Numbered from the stretch's first letter, positions 36,150-48,551 are shown. The stretch: DNA of 64,000 nucleotides from Endomychus coccineus (GCA_958510875.1 OY294067.1:143506046-143570045), one strand, 5' to 3'. Notes: generated by a model not told the origin, from the sequence alone. A program made the numbers and translations.

Positions 36150-36429
36150 ATCTCCTCAATTGTTGTATGATTTATACTGATAAGTGGACTGAAGTTATAG
36201 TTGATGTTCTTCTATTTGAATAGCACGAAGAAGGTTTTCTTTCCATTAACTGTTAATCCACTATTCAAACACCATCGATGGGAACTATTAGCATAGCTAT
36301 TCGCTTTCGCTATGGAGCTGTTCAATTTTTCTTCGGCAGTAATTTGGTTTGTATCGTCGGCATATAGTATAGTTCTGTTTGCATCAGCACATGACTGCTC
36401 TAAGACAGACATGAAAACTATAAACAATA
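36150..36429 (-). pseudogene. LINE B reverse transcriptase, catalytic part
   Basis: The minus-strand frame gives LFIVFMSVLEQSCADANRTI followed by the catalytic LYADDTNQI box and the CLNSGLTVNGKKT block, all standard for jockey-type RT. It directly continues the QGSILDP segment at 40790-40810 once the gypsy element is skipped. The 3' remainder of the element left of about 36150 is missing or unrecognisable. Confidence 0.82.
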
Positions 36430-36734
36430 CTGTGGGAATTGCCCGATCTGGCAACAACTCTCCAGCAGGGTCTACGGAGGACCAGGTACCATCCTAGAAG
36501 GAAGGGTAGTAATTCTTGTGCGGGCAGTGAAGAAGGGAACGACGAAGACGGCTGACGAGGAAAAAGACGATTTTCCCGCTGCGAACATTTAACTCTTTTA
36601 TCGAGATAGTTATTAGTGTGATTACCTAGTTAAATACCCATATTGTTCAAATTGGATATAAACAAAGTGTTAATATAATAATATCATTTCATTAAACCAA
36701 ATTAAATTCACTGGGTCATTCAATTCATCCTACA
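36430..36734 (+). repeat. 5' LTR of the gypsy element
   Basis: Starts (C)TGTGGGAATTGCCCG and ends ..TTCATCCTACA. It matches the two LTR-derived pieces at 40367-40777 over the blocks TTTTCCCGCTGCGA, ATCGAGATAGTTATTAGTG and ATATAATAATATCATTTC. Promoter elements were not clearly seen. Confidence 0.88.
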
Positions 36735-37189
36735 ACTTTGGGGGCTCAACCGCGATACGTAAAATAAAAACTGTTAAAAGGTGACTTGACTATCTAGTGA
36801 ACAATTAAAGACGTGGTAGTGAAATTGATGATTGAAGTTATTCAAACATCGTGATTGTGACGATAGGTTTTATAATTGGAATTATTTCATAGAAGTGACC
36901 CTAAACTCATAAAGTGCAACAAGCAGGTAGTGCAGCTCTGTAATGGTGTGTTTTAGAGGATAGCAGAGACGAGGGACGATACAGTAGACCGGAGGATAGA
37001 GATAATAAAACGGCTAGTGCAAACGTTTTCAGAAATCTCAAATTGAGAACAATAGACCTACATTTTGAACTTTAATATGAGTAATCCCTTCAAGTATATT
37101 TGTTAATCGAACTTTATATTGACTTTGTTAGCAGTTAGTGATAAATAGACTTTAAATTGAATAAATTTTGAACAAAGTTTTTTATAACA
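36735..37189 (+). other. Gypsy leader with primer-binding-site region
   Basis: Immediately after the LTR comes CTTTGGGGGCTCAACCGCGA, in the position of a primer-binding site. The tRNA was not identified. AT-rich leader up to the gag ATG at 37190. Confidence 0.55.
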
Positions 37190-38766
37190 ATGGAGAGTTT
37201 AGGTCAAATTGTGCATATAGCTGAAAACATTAAAAGGCTTCAGTTTTTACAATTAGAGCTTCACATAAGTTCATATTCGAGGAGAACGGCTACAGAGGGA
37301 ACAGAGGTAGGATTCGAAAATTTCCTGGTTTTAGTTTTAATGAAACCACTGACGAATATAGATTAAAGATAGACTTTGTGACTAATAATTTGACAGATCA
37401 AGATTTGACGTCGATTTGTCATATCTTACGCATAGAGTACAATGGAAATGAAGACGTAGTAGCGGAACGAATTTGCATGCATTTAATTGATTTGAATTCG
37501 CTTAATATCAACGACGAAGGCGATGACGAAGCCGATGACGTAGAATCCGAAAATAGCGAAGACATTATTGGAGACAAAATGCTTCATATACTAGGACGAA
37601 TATTCCCAAGTTTAGGATAACGTTTAAAGATATTGAAGATTCAATGTGCATTTAATGGTGAAGATAATTATTGGATAACCGAACTCGAAGACAACGCAAA
37701 ATTACTAGAATGGGACGATCTACAGACTTTTATTTTTGCTGAGAGATCACTGAAAGCACTTGCGAAATTATTTATACAAAGTGAGAGACGAATCACAACT
37801 TGGACCGAGCTGAAGCGATCCTTGAAAGAAGAATTTTTATCAAAAATCAATAGTACTGTCTTGCATGAAACGATTAGTAAACGGGAACTTAGAAAAGGCG
37901 AGACATTGCAGGAATATTTTCTTATAATGAAAGAAATAGCTAGTCGAGGTTATATTTAGGACGAAGCACTTATACAATATGTTATTGATGGGACAAGTGG
38001 CGACGTAAGCCATAAAGTCATATTGTACGGGACAGAAACGATCAGGGATTTCAAGAAGAAACTTGATCTTTATGAGAAGATTAGATATGAGAGTACGATT
38101 CAGCCGAACAGAAATACGGCAAATCCTGGAATAAGTAACCAAAATAATCCGAGCAAGACAAGCAATCATAACAACGCAAGTAGACACGACTCAAGAGGCA
38201 AACGAGATGTACGTTGTTCTAACTGTGGTGACATAGAGCATCTGTCGTCCAATTGCAAATCGAAACATTTGAGTTTGAAGTGCTTCAAATGCCAAAAATT
38301 CGTACATCGCGCAAACGAATGTGAGAAGAAGAAACCAAATGCAACCAGTTCAGCTCCAGTAACTAGCATTTCCACAGACGTGAATGGAAAAATGATTAGA
38401 AAAGCGATTATTGGAAAATTAGAGGTCAATGTTTTGATCGACACAGGAAGTCAGGTCAATTTAGTTTGCGAAGAAACTTATAGGAAACTGGGATCTCCCC
38501 GGCGATGTAAATCAAAACTAACATTAACTGGATTCGGAAGAGGTAAAGTAGAAACTAATAGATTTTCCGGAGATACCATAAAACTGGACGATGACTTTCC
38601 TACAATTATTCAAGTTGTCTCGGATGACGTTATGCCGATAGAAGCCATTGTGGGACAGGATCTCTCAAACCGAGCTGAAGTCACTATAAATGATAACGGG
38701 ATACATGTTCAACGACAACAGTTAGAATACTCTTTTGCACATAACCACAGACCTAGATTGAATTGA
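37190..38766 (+). pseudogene. gag: Gypsy gag with two zinc knuckles, then protease
   Basis: Particle and nucleocapsid protein plus aspartic protease. After an early frameshift the frame from 37378 to 38766 is continuous except for in-frame stops at 37618-37620 and 37957-37959. It encodes an acidic segment, a gag core (TELEDNAKLLEW, KALAKLFIQSERRITTWTEL), a basic Asn/Ser-rich stretch and two knuckles, CSNCGDIEHLSSNC and CFKCQKFVHRANEC. The protease follows with the catalytic VLIDTGSQVNLV, and GQDL near its end. The stops make this copy non-functional. Confidence 0.85.
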
Positions 38767-40366
38767 TACTGCTCACATAACCAATGATGAGTATAGGCGA
38801 GAAGTTGAAGAAATAGTTTCAGACTATAAACCAGAAAAAGTGAAGACTACTAATGTAGAAATGACGATAACTGTGAAAGGAGAGCACCAATATATTCTAG
38901 ACCGACGCGTTTACCATTCCACTGAAGGAATATTGTTAAGACACAAGTGGAACAATGACTGAAAGATGGAATTGTAGTACCTAGCTGCTCAGAATATGCC
39001 AGTCCAATAGTGATAGTTAAGAAAAAAGACGGATCACCTAGAATTTGTATCGATTACAGGAAGATAAATCTAATCATATGTGAAGATAGATTTCCACTTC
39101 CACTAATAGAAGACCAGCTCGACAGATTGCAGGACGCACGAATTTTTAGCACAATAAACTCAAAAAACGGATTTTTCCATGTTGCTGTTAAGGAAGCAAG
39201 CCAAAAATATACTTCCTTCGTAACGCATGATGGTTAGTTCCATTTTTGAAAGTCCCATTTGAACTGTGTAATTCATCGGCTGTTTTTCAGAGGCTTATCA
39301 ATGTCGTTTTCCATGAGTTAGCTAGCCGTGGAATAGTTTTGATGTATATGGATGATGTGATCATCCCATCCGCTGATCTTAGAGAAGGAAGAGAAAGGTT
39401 AAAATTAGTGCTACAAACAGCAAAGACCTATGTATTGGAGATAAACATGAGAAAGTGCCAATTCCTTAAGAGAAGAGTAGAGTTTCTGGGACATATGATA
39501 CGAGGAGGTGAAGTTTCCTCATCCAAGGGTAAAACAAAAGCCGTGCTCAATTTCACAGAGCCGACAACAACAAAACAAGTACAACGTTTTCTCGGATTAA
39601 CGGGCTACTTCCGGAAATTTATACCCAGCTATTCTATAATAGCACGACCTATGAGTGATAGGCTCAAGGAAGACAGAAGTTTTCATTTCGGGATGCAAGA
39701 AAAGGTTGCATTTCAAAATCTAAAACAATTGCTGAGCGAGCAGCCAGTGCTGAAAATATTCAAACGAGGAGCAGAGACAGAAGTACATACAGACGCAAGC
39801 TTATAAGGTTTTGGAGCCATACTTATGCAGAGATCATCTGAAGATAGTTACCTACACCCTATGTATTATTGGAGTTAGAAGACAACAGATGCTGAAAAAA
39901 AGTATTCGGGCTATGAACTTGAAGTTCTTGCTGTGATTGACGCTATAAAGAAGTTTAGAGTTTACTCTCTTGGCTATAAGTTCAAAACTATTACAAATTG
40001 CCCAGCTTTCCAGAAGAAATTGCACAAGAAATATTTGAGCAGGCGCGTGACAACGTGGTTTCTTCTACTACAAGAATTCGACTATGTCATAGAACATCGT
40101 GCAGGTACCCGATTGCCTCATGTGGATTCACTTAGTCGATATCCAATAGCATCTATTCTGGCTGATGAAATAATATCAAGAATTGAAAAAGCACAGGAAG
40201 GTGATGAGAAGATACAAGCTATCAAGGAAATATTGAAGGAGAAAGAATACAACGATTATATAATAAGAGATGAAATTTTATTTGAATTTATTGAAGGATC
40301 AGAGTTGATGGTGACACCAGAATCGATGCAAAGTGAAATGATAGAAAGTGCACACGGGAAAGGGCA
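38767..40366 (+). pseudogene. pol: Gypsy reverse transcriptase and RNase H, truncated
   Basis: Reverse transcriptase motifs in order: VKKKDGSPRICIDYRKIN (39010-), RFPLPLIEDQLDRL, FSTINSKNGF, then after a frameshift at about 39237 FELCNSSAVFQRLIN, the catalytic LMYMDDVII (about 39345) and FLGHMIRGG. RNase H follows with HTDASL, broken by a TAA at 39804, then KKYSGYELEVLAVI and HRAGTRLPHVDSLSRYP. The coding sequence ends at about 40366, where it runs into LTR sequence, so integrase is missing. Stops and frameshifts are also present near 38767 and 38960. Confidence 0.87.
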
Positions 40367-40526
40367 TTTTCCCGCTGCGATCATTTGACTCTTTTATCGA
40401 GATAGTTATTAGTGTGATTACCTAGTTAAATACCCATATTGTTTAAATTGGATATAAACGAAGTGTTAAAATAATAGAATCATTTCATTGAACCAAATTA
40501 AATTCTCTGGGTTATTCAATTCATCC
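40367..40526 (+). repeat. Partial LTR copy fused to pol
   Basis: Begins inside the LTR at TTTTCCCGCTGCGATCATTT and runs to ..TTCAATTCATCC. It is followed immediately by a second LTR-derived copy. The shared TTTTCCC at the pol/LTR junction suggests a deletion that removed integrase. Confidence 0.8.
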
Positions 40527-40777
40527 AGGTACCATTCTAGTGAGAAGGGTAGTAGTACTTGTGCGGGCAGTGAAGAAGGGAACGACGGAGACGGCTGAGG
40601 AGGAAAAATACGGTTTTCCCGCTGCGATCATTTGACTCTTTTATCGAGATAGTCATTAGTGTGATTACCCAGTTGAATACCCATATTGTTTAAATTGGAT
40701 ATAAACAAAGTGTTAATATAATAATATCATTTCATTAAACCAAATTAAATCCACCGGGTCATTCAATTCGTCCTACA
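40527..40777 (+). repeat. 3' LTR, 5'-shortened
   Basis: Starts AGGTACCATTCTAG, equivalent to about base 55 of the 5' LTR, and ends at ..GTCCTACA next to the target duplicate. It differs from the 5' LTR by several substitutions, so the insertion is not very recent. Confidence 0.82.
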
Positions 40778-40780
40778 ATA

Positions 40781-41840
40781 TTGGGTCCAATATTGACCCT
40801 TGTGGCACATCTATATTTATTTCCGATGAATCAGATTTATGAAAATCATATACTTCAATTTGATGCCTATCTATTGACTAGAATTCAATCCTGGCATTGT
40901 GAACACCTCTTATTTCACAGTGTGCAGTTTATTTAGTAATAACTTATGATTAACTTGAATTAGATCAAAATATTAAGTAACTGGAATTTGTATACAGTCG
41001 ATCAACCACTCCTAAATCCATGCTGGATATCTTGGGGAGAAGATGGTTCTGTTCTAGAAATCTTGCCATCTGTATGTTGAATAAGCTCTCAAACATTTAT
41101 GCAAACTGTGACTGTTGAGAAATATTTCTATAGCTATCAATATCTGTAACGGATCCCTTATTCCTGAAAACTGCTAGCAACTTTGATATTGTCAGTTCAG
41201 TGAGATACCCATTACAGAATGAACTATCGATTACTTGAGCTAAAGGAGTACAGATAATATCACTTGCCACTCTTAAAGCGGTTCTATCTATATCATCTAT
41301 TCCTGCTGCTGGTCCTTTTACTTTTCTTCCAATAATGTAATTCACACCTTGTGGAAGAATTGGACGTAAAAAGAATGTTTTGTTGATAAGAGGGTGATTC
41401 GGAGATATTGAAATAAAGTCCAAGTTGTTTGATATTCGTGAAGAAATGGTTGAATTCATTGCATATATGGTGTTTGTCACATATTGTCGAGTTATTTATG
41501 TTTAATTTAATTAACAAATTATTAATATCACCATTTCTTCTTCCTTAATTATATTCCAAATTTCTAAGTTTCTTCACTGATATTAGGGGCTCTATTCAAT
41601 CTACTATGGTTACATTGTCGTTTTGCAAGCAGGATCTCATGTATGTAAGATGATTTTAGTCTCCTATGCCTATCCTTGATTTCTATATTATTCGTGGTTT
41701 TTGCTATTTTAGTAAGATCGCATAATGATTGATGCAGTTCCTTAAGCTTATTATCAAATCAAGGTATTGTAGTATGTTTCTGTTCCACCTTCTTAGAGGT
41801 GAATACTCTATAAAAGTGAGAGATGAAAGTATTGAAGAAT
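40781..41840 (-). pseudogene. LINE B reverse transcriptase, N-terminal part
   Basis: On the minus strand the frame 41480-41097 gives KVKGPAAGIDDIDRTALRV, then a LAVFRNKGSVTDIDSYRNIS block, matching the 'K..GpDgi' and 'PI.KkG...d..NYRPIS' motifs of jockey RT. Downstream, in another frame, come the QNHLLPK segment and finally DVPQGSILDP at about 40790-40815, the RT block just before the gypsy insertion. Confidence 0.78.
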
Positions 41841-41841
41841 A

Positions 41842-42535
41842 ATTCTTCAGAAGTTGGAGAATAAAACTCAAATTTTACACAAAACTTTTAACATTTAATT
41901 TAAAAATGCTGACAAATTGTTTCACCACACTGTGGCATTATCAAAGCGAGGAGTTATCAACTAAAGCTAAATCTAAAAGTATGTCCTTAAATATCAGGGA
42001 TCAGAATGTGGTGCAAATTGAGGGATGGGGGTGGATAATGGTGGGAGTGTGTTTACAAAATTGTTAACAAGCGGTGAATTATATGTGTCGATTTGATCAT
42101 TTAATATTACATTATTATTGTTTTTTGCGTGTTTCAAAATTTCTATGGATTCTAATATATTAAGTTTATGTCCTTTTTCCTGAATATGTAGAAAAAGGAC
42201 ATAAACTTAATATATTAGAATCCATAGAAATTTTGAAACACGCAAAAAACAATAATAATGTAATATTAAATGATCAAATCGACACATATAATTCACCGCT
42301 TGTTAACAATTTTGTAAACACACTCCCAACATTATCCACCCCCATCCCTCAATTTGCACCACATTCTGATCCCTGCTATTTAAGGACATACTTTTAGATT
42401 TAGCTTTAGTTGATAACTCCTCGCTTTGATAATGCCACAGTGTGGTGAAACAATTTGTCAGCATTTTTAAATTAAATGTTAAAAGTTTTGTGTAAAATTT
42501 GAGTTTTATTCTCCAACTTCTGAAGTATTATGAAT
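41842..42535. repeat. Long palindrome of Penelope-type 3' ends
   Basis: Two near-perfect inverted arms of about 340 bases (41842-42182 and 42194-42535) around a ~12-base centre. The right arm, read on the plus strand, begins with codons for KGHKLNILESIEILKHAK..NNVILNDQ, the extreme C-terminus expected of a Penelope protein. An AT-rich 3' UTR follows with GATAATGCCACAGTGTGGTGAAAC, typical of Penelope tails. 3' ends face outward. Similar ATTGAAGAATA sequences flank both sides (about 41831 and 42572), a candidate target duplication. Confidence 0.85.
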
Positions 42536-42544
42536 TTACACTAC

Positions 42545-44500
42545 GTAAACGCCGAAACCATAGATATATTGAAGAATAAGGTAAAAGATCGATGTCTTTT
42601 ATTTGAAGTGTATCAGCCCATTCTTCATGTAATAGTAAATTTCGGAAGGTATTCAAATTGAATTCGCTATAATCACGTTTGTAGTGAATGATATTGGAGA
42701 TAGATTCTTGATTTGATACTGAAAATCTATATATCTGAAATTTATGATCTAAAATGTAGTTGAAATGGCAGTAAAATTGAGGTAAATAACATATATGCTA
42801 GTAGATACTGTACTCGTAATGCGTGGGGGTACGGTAACATTGTTTTCTTATAGAACTCAGAGAACATATATAACAAATGTTTATGATTATTACTCATTGA
42901 GAGCGAATCAATGTTCATATCACCACGAAGGATGATACTGTTATTAGGTTGAAAGATACTGCACATCAGATCATACATTCCCTCTATATGATCCTGTATT
43001 CTACAGTTTGGTGATCTATATACAAATAATATGAATGAATTTTACCTATTTTCCATTTTCCCTCTTACGATGGTAACTTCGAAACAATACCTATTGATTT
43101 ATTAAAGGAGAACGGTTTCAAATATAGGTGATTTTTTTAAGATCTTAAATTTAGTTGAAATGACAGTCAAATGGAAGTAAATAACATCTATGCTAGTAGA
43201 TGATGTACTTGTGACGCGTGTGGGTATGGTAACAGTTTTTTCTTATAGAACCCAGAGAAAATATGTCAAATGATTATGATATTATTACTCATTAAGAGCG
43301 AATCAATGTTCATATCACCACAAACGATGATACTGTTATTAGGTTGGGAGATACTGCACATCAGATCATACATTTCCTATAAAATTCTGTATTTTACAGT
43401 TTGATGATCTATATACACATATTATAAATACATTTTACCCATTTTTTATTTTCCCTGTTACGATGGTGACTTCAGAACATTTCCTATTGATTTATTAGAA
43501 AGATAATGGATTCAAATGAAGGTGATTTTTCATAAAGACACAGCACATCAGTTGGATTAATTCCTAATAGTGATTCTAGTTGATAGGCTTTGCCACCAAT
43601 TCCCAGTATATTGAAATGCATGACATCAATAATTTTGCTCTTCACTATTCGCCTGGGGGATTTAACTCTTGTTGCGATAAAAACTGCTGCCTTCGATAAA
43701 AGTAGAATCTACTAAAGGCAATATCAGATGACCAAAATTTATCGTCATATGCTGTATCCTTCACCTTTGTGTCTAAACCAACTAAGAAACAATTACTTTT
43801 CCATTGTTATGATGTAAATATACCATTCTCTTTTCTGAAGTAAGATACAGTTACCACTTAAGTAATCGAAGAAGAATACCTACCACCCTTACACCCCTTA
43901 GGTCTGATATATTATTTGGAAATCTTTCCCCAGTTGAAGTTAAAATTTTATTCGATAACTTTCAAATATAGATGAAAAAAAATCAACCTTATCCAGTGAA
44001 AGAACTGCTCAATTACAGAGAATCTTTCAACTCTGATGCCTTTTGCTTGTCGAAAGGTCTTTTGTACTTTAATAGTATTTTTAGTGGATAATGGTGATTA
44101 TTTCTTATTTATTGATATAGTTTATCCACAATGTGAACTCCTCTATTATTTATTAAATTCTCAAATGTTATGATTTATATCGGCTTCATCTGTAATTGCA
44201 TTTTTAATTTTTTCATTGCATCAAGTCTCGTGTAAGATCATTTCCAAAAAATATTAGTTTTCTAGTTATTGTAGCATATGTTGTATTTGTTTGCTCATGT
44301 CTGTTTACCAAAGGCGATTTTGTGTTTGCAGGTTTTTCCCCTATCTGTTGGATGTAGTTATCATATGTATTTATTTCTTCTGCTGTCGGATTTCCTATAT
44401 TTACCTTTATCTGCTGGATGATCATCTCGTATATTTTGGGTTTCATTAGATTCGCATATGAGTTGTGTTAAGAACAGAATTTGTTTGTTTTGATCAAATA
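42545..44500 (-). pseudogene. LINE B APE endonuclease and ORF1-like remnant
   Basis: The minus-strand frame 42978-42742 contains SIILRGDMNIDSL, the GD.N block of APE endonucleases, followed by HKHLLYMFSEF. A second, diverged copy lies at about 43150-43560 because a ~390 bp segment is tandemly duplicated. Farther right, the domain start reads DVMHFNILGIGGKAYQLESL (about 43560-43640). A 77-codon frame at 44213-44446 may be from ORF1. Heavily mutated. Confidence 0.7.
42760..43560. repeat. Diverged tandem duplication (2 x ~395 bp) within LINE B
   Basis: The blocks AGTTGAAATG..CAGT, ATGCTAGTAGAT, GAACTCAGAGAA/GAACCCAGAGAA and AATGTTCATATCACCAC occur twice in the same order, at about 42758-42990 and 43155-43390, with many substitutions between them. 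Confidence 0.75.
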
Positions 44501-44729
44501 TCATTGATTTTAATTGACCTTTGAGTTAAAGGTCAATATGCAAAACAATGATCATTGGCTCGGCTTTCTGTGAGAGCTCTGAGGATGAACCCTTATACGC
44601 CATTGAATAATATATGGAATGAATGAATCAACTGGCAAAATAACGTAATTATAATTGTGTTGTGAGTCTTCAGAGGATACCATAGGACTGTATGTGACTC
44701 ATCAACATAAGTCGCATCAGGACCTTCTA
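44501..44729. other. Short gap between elements
   Basis: GC-mixed segment 44540-44610 with an AATGAATGAATC run that may be a LINE tail. No gene. Confidence 0.35.
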
Positions 44730-47620
44730 TTTACGAGAACACCTCGAAAAAGGAATATGTTACTGAAGGTAGATAGATTTCACTATAAATCAACTTATGT
44801 TCACTAATTGGAGTATTCCAATCTGGAACATTTACCACAGTCATGGTATATATCGAATAGAGAATGAGAAAAAATACATTGATTACATTTGTAGCATATC
44901 TAGCTCTCATTCGACTTATGCCAAATCTGGTAGTGAGGTAATTTTCATCATTGCTGACGTTACCAATTTTATTCAGAATAATGCAAACCCAATTGTTAAC
45001 GAAATGTTTCTGAACCCAAACAAGATCATTTTCTCTAAAAGCTCTCATCTTGTCGATTTCATGTGCTTGGTACAAGATTGACCATTTTCCTGAGGTAGCT
45101 CAAAACTAACACGTGCCCCAATTTTCCTTCAAACGTAGCCTCTACAAGAGAAATACCATTAATTTGGTTCGGATTAGTTATTCCCACATGTTCTCTCCTT
45201 CGTCGTTCAATTTCTTCTGAGAATTTTCGAGAATACCGACCATTCCCTCGTCTTGACCAATCGATTAAGGATGGAATGGTGCTATCTAGATATGTTTGAT
45301 ACCATTCTAATACAGAATTTTCTGAATTTTCTAGTAAACAGAATACCATTGCCGGAAATAATTTTTTTAGGTATTCCAATTCTTGAAGTTTCAATGAAGA
45401 AATTTAAAATCTCATAATTTGTGATAGCCATCGTTTGAAAATTCCAACCCATTCAGTTAACTTATCAATAATCAGAATTTGAGATCCATTTAGAGATCCA
45501 GCGAAATCGATATTTAGACATTGGTATGGATATGCTGGTATTGGCCAAGCACCTCTAGTGCAACTGAACTTTGGTTGTGGGATGGCTTCAGTGCATTGGA
45601 AAAGTTTACCGAATTTTCAGTTCATCCGTTTCGGATAAAATGAATCACTTCTTGCATGCAATATATTGTCTTTTTCTGTTTACAGAGGAATCATATCGTA
45701 AGTTGACTGGTAATTCATCTATGAAATATTTTAGACTACAGCTTACTTCTTGTTCCACATTAATTTGAGCAATAACATGATCTTCCGCTCGAGAAACACA
45801 TGTATTCGACATGCTTGAAAAAATATCAGAATAGCCAAAATTCACTAGTTGTGATACTTTTTTTTATACAAATGCTTGCCATCAATTTAGAGGGTAAGTT
45901 TCGATCTGACTCAATTCAAATATTTGAGTTGTCATCGCAAACTAGAATTTTCGCGTCTCAGATTAAAGTCAAAATTTCGTATTCGTTGAATAAGATAAGA
46001 TAATCTTGGTTCTCCTGGTGCTCTGATTAATTTTTACCGGAGATCATAATTTCGTAAACTGCTATTCCACTAAGATCTGGTCATTGTCGGAAAGCTCCTG
46101 GTGCTACTTTAACTCCGGAAGAAAGTCGGTTGATTTGAAATATTTACCATGTTTGCTGATGGTTAACAATTTCCTCGAAGATTCGCCTATTGGGACGCGT
46201 AGAAATGCATCCGATAAATCTATTAATGTGAAAATTTTGCTATTCAACATTTTTTAAAACCGTCTTCTCATAATGGAACAGTAAATTGATTAGATTCCAA
46301 GCAATCATTCAATCCGGTCGAACAACTTGCAATAATCATAATTGTATCGTTGGGTTTTCGAACTACGACGATAGGAGCTGCCCATCTTGAGTAATCGACT
46401 GGCGAGATGATTTTCAAATCTTGTAACCGTTGGAGTGGTTCGTGCATTTTCTGCATTGGTTCATACGCTACTGATATCTTTGGACCAAAAACTGGTATAG
46501 CATTTGGCTTCAATTCAAAATCGAGTTGAGATTTGTGGCAAATCCGAGAGTTTCCTCGAAAGCATCTGGAAATTGTTTTACATACAATTCTTTAAAATTG
46601 TCTCTTCAAATTCTTTGACTGTGTGATATTATTAACAGATTTCGATTCTTGATCGGTGTAACGAAACATATTATTCGATGTTTTTCCCATCTAGGAAGGA
46701 CATATTGCAGTTGAATTATCATTTGAGAAATAAATGATATCCTTAAGCATCCTTGGCCACATGGTTTATGGGGTTTTTCTAATTTATATCTTCTGAGGTA
46801 ATCAGATATCGGATGCTAAATCACTTTGTATAGCTGTTCTGAAACTCTGTCAATGATTATTTCAATATATTTTCTAGCTTGTAGACAATTGACTGCATTG
46901 ATATTAACTATTTTGGTTGATGAATTCTCCAAATTTCCATTTGTTTTCTTCATGAGCTTTCATATAAACTCACAAAACCTTTGTGGCCGGCCGAATTTAT
47001 TGCATTTTTGATATTTGTGGTTCTTGAGGGTACAAAATCTTCCGAAATGAAATTCACCGCAGAACCAACAAGAAGATTTTGGATCTTCATTATCGTGAAG
47101 AAATTTCTCCATATTACTGATGACTTACTTCACGGAACTGCTATTCTAAATCGTTGCTGCATCTCTTCTAAAGAATGATATTGTTGGCATTCACTCGTCA
47201 TGTCATGTGCAATTTCTGGCAGATTTGCATCGATCTTTGCTAGAATTCATGCTCTGATATTAATTTTGATATCACAAACAAATGCTCCAAGCTCGTCTGA
47301 TTTAATTGGAGCGATTTTGAAATCTTCACAAAATTTATTGATGGTAGAGGCGGAAACAACGAAATATTCCAACTTAGTTTTAGACAAATTCATGAATTTG
47401 AATCGTGTTTGGAAAATTGGCGTCTTTTTACTACATGGAGGTTAGGACGTTTACAGTGTCTCCAAAATAGGAATCTTTCAATTCTTTTGGAAGAATGAAG
47501 TTCACAAATTGTTGATGACAAATTCGTGTTGATTTTGCGGTAAGAGGAGATTAACTTTGCCGAGTCTGATAAGTTGTTTGCATCGTCAGGAAGCAAGCTA
47601 CATACATTTTGTACCATGAG
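44730..47620 (-). pseudogene. Decayed gypsy element (gag to integrase)
   Basis: Minus strand. A gag-like part lies at 46900-47617. The RT start at 46513-46268 is clear: KPNAIPVFGPK..VAYE, then RLQDLKIISPVDYSRWAAPI and VVVRKPN. Next comes a FTLIDLSDAFLRVPI-type segment near 46200. Integrase fragments occupy 45060-45500, and the integrase C-terminus with FRENDLVWVQKHF and MRARYATNVI lies at 44731-45040. All frames are broken. The sequence style is that of the K/Mag-like gypsy group also seen at 18345-20180. No LTRs found. Confidence 0.78.
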
Positions 47621-48544
47621 TCGGATGTTAGATTAGTTTCTGGGGTGTGAATGAATTCACTGACGCCATTTTTTAAATTCTGTTCTGCTCATGTTGTCTG
47701 ATCCTAATTTCGGGGATTTTTTTTTGATAGTTCTTCTCCTTAACCTAATAGCAGATAAATGTTTTGTAATAGTTTGTTGAAGTACGGTGTAAATTTGAGT
47801 GTACCTCAATTACTGTTTTTGTTGCTGTTGTTGTTGAACCATTTTGTTGAAATTTGGGTGAAAGCAGTTTCAAATTAACTCAAATTTACTGTAAAATTTT
47901 GATTTGATTAAATGAATACTTTTGGAGTATGATTCTTTCAAATTGTCAACCCTTCTGAGAAGGATGTGTATATTACACGATTCCCTCAAAATAAAAATAA
48001 TGTTCGTCCCCGAACAGCATGATTTTTTGTCGAAATTTGAATATGATAGGATCTTTCGTTTTTGTTCTATAATTAATACAAGATTCGTTACATACAGACA
48101 GACAGACAGGCGGATAGACAAATTTCACAAAGTTAGTTAATATATCATGAGGAACACGATGGTGCAGAACTTATTTAACGATTTTAGAAATGGCGTGAAT
48201 AGCTGCAGTATACTCTTTGAAATTCGACTGCAAAGAGTATAATAATTATAGACATTTCAATAAAATTTAAATTTAAGCCCAATAAAAGGTGACATCTTTT
48301 GAATTCCTGGCAAAGTGACGAGAAATTTCAAACGAAATTTGAAAACAGTTTGGCATTCACGTGACTTGAACTTATTTGCACGTGGATGACATTCCAGTTT
48401 ATAGGAAAACTATTCAATATATTCAATTTAAATTCGAAGGGTAGTTTTGAAACCATAACACCTATCTTCAGTTCAAATTTCAGCCAAATCGGTTGAAAAT
48501 TACCGAGTTAGCCGTTACGCAAGATTCCTTGCATATATGAGTAT
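47621..48544. other. No gene; possible old DNA-transposon sequence
   Basis: Contains a CAGA-rich run (about 48091-48112) and AT-rich flanks. No terminal repeats or coding sequence supported. Confidence 0.4.
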
Positions 48545-48551
48545 ATATATA

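Larger units (their letters stand above)
36430..40774 (+). mobile_element. Ty3/gypsy LTR retrotransposon with internal deletion
   Basis: LTR element inserted in LINE B, flanked on both sides by ACAATA (36424-36429 and 40775-40780), consistent with a 4-6 bp target duplication. It contains a 5' LTR, leader, gag, protease, RT, RNase H, an extra partial LTR and a 5'-shortened 3' LTR. Integrase is absent: pol stops at about 40366 and jumps straight into LTR sequence. Confidence 0.9.
36150..44500 (-). mobile_element. Jockey-like APE LINE (B), split by later insertions
   Basis: A minus-strand LINE now in three pieces: about 42545-44500 (5' part, ORF1-like/endonuclease), 40781-41840 (reverse transcriptase first half) and 36150-36423 (RT second half). 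The gap at 36430-40774 is a gypsy LTR element, and the gap at 41842-42535 is a palindromic Penelope 3' end. Joining across the gypsy insertion at its duplicated hexamer keeps the LINE frame open, which shows the order of events. Confidence 0.85.
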
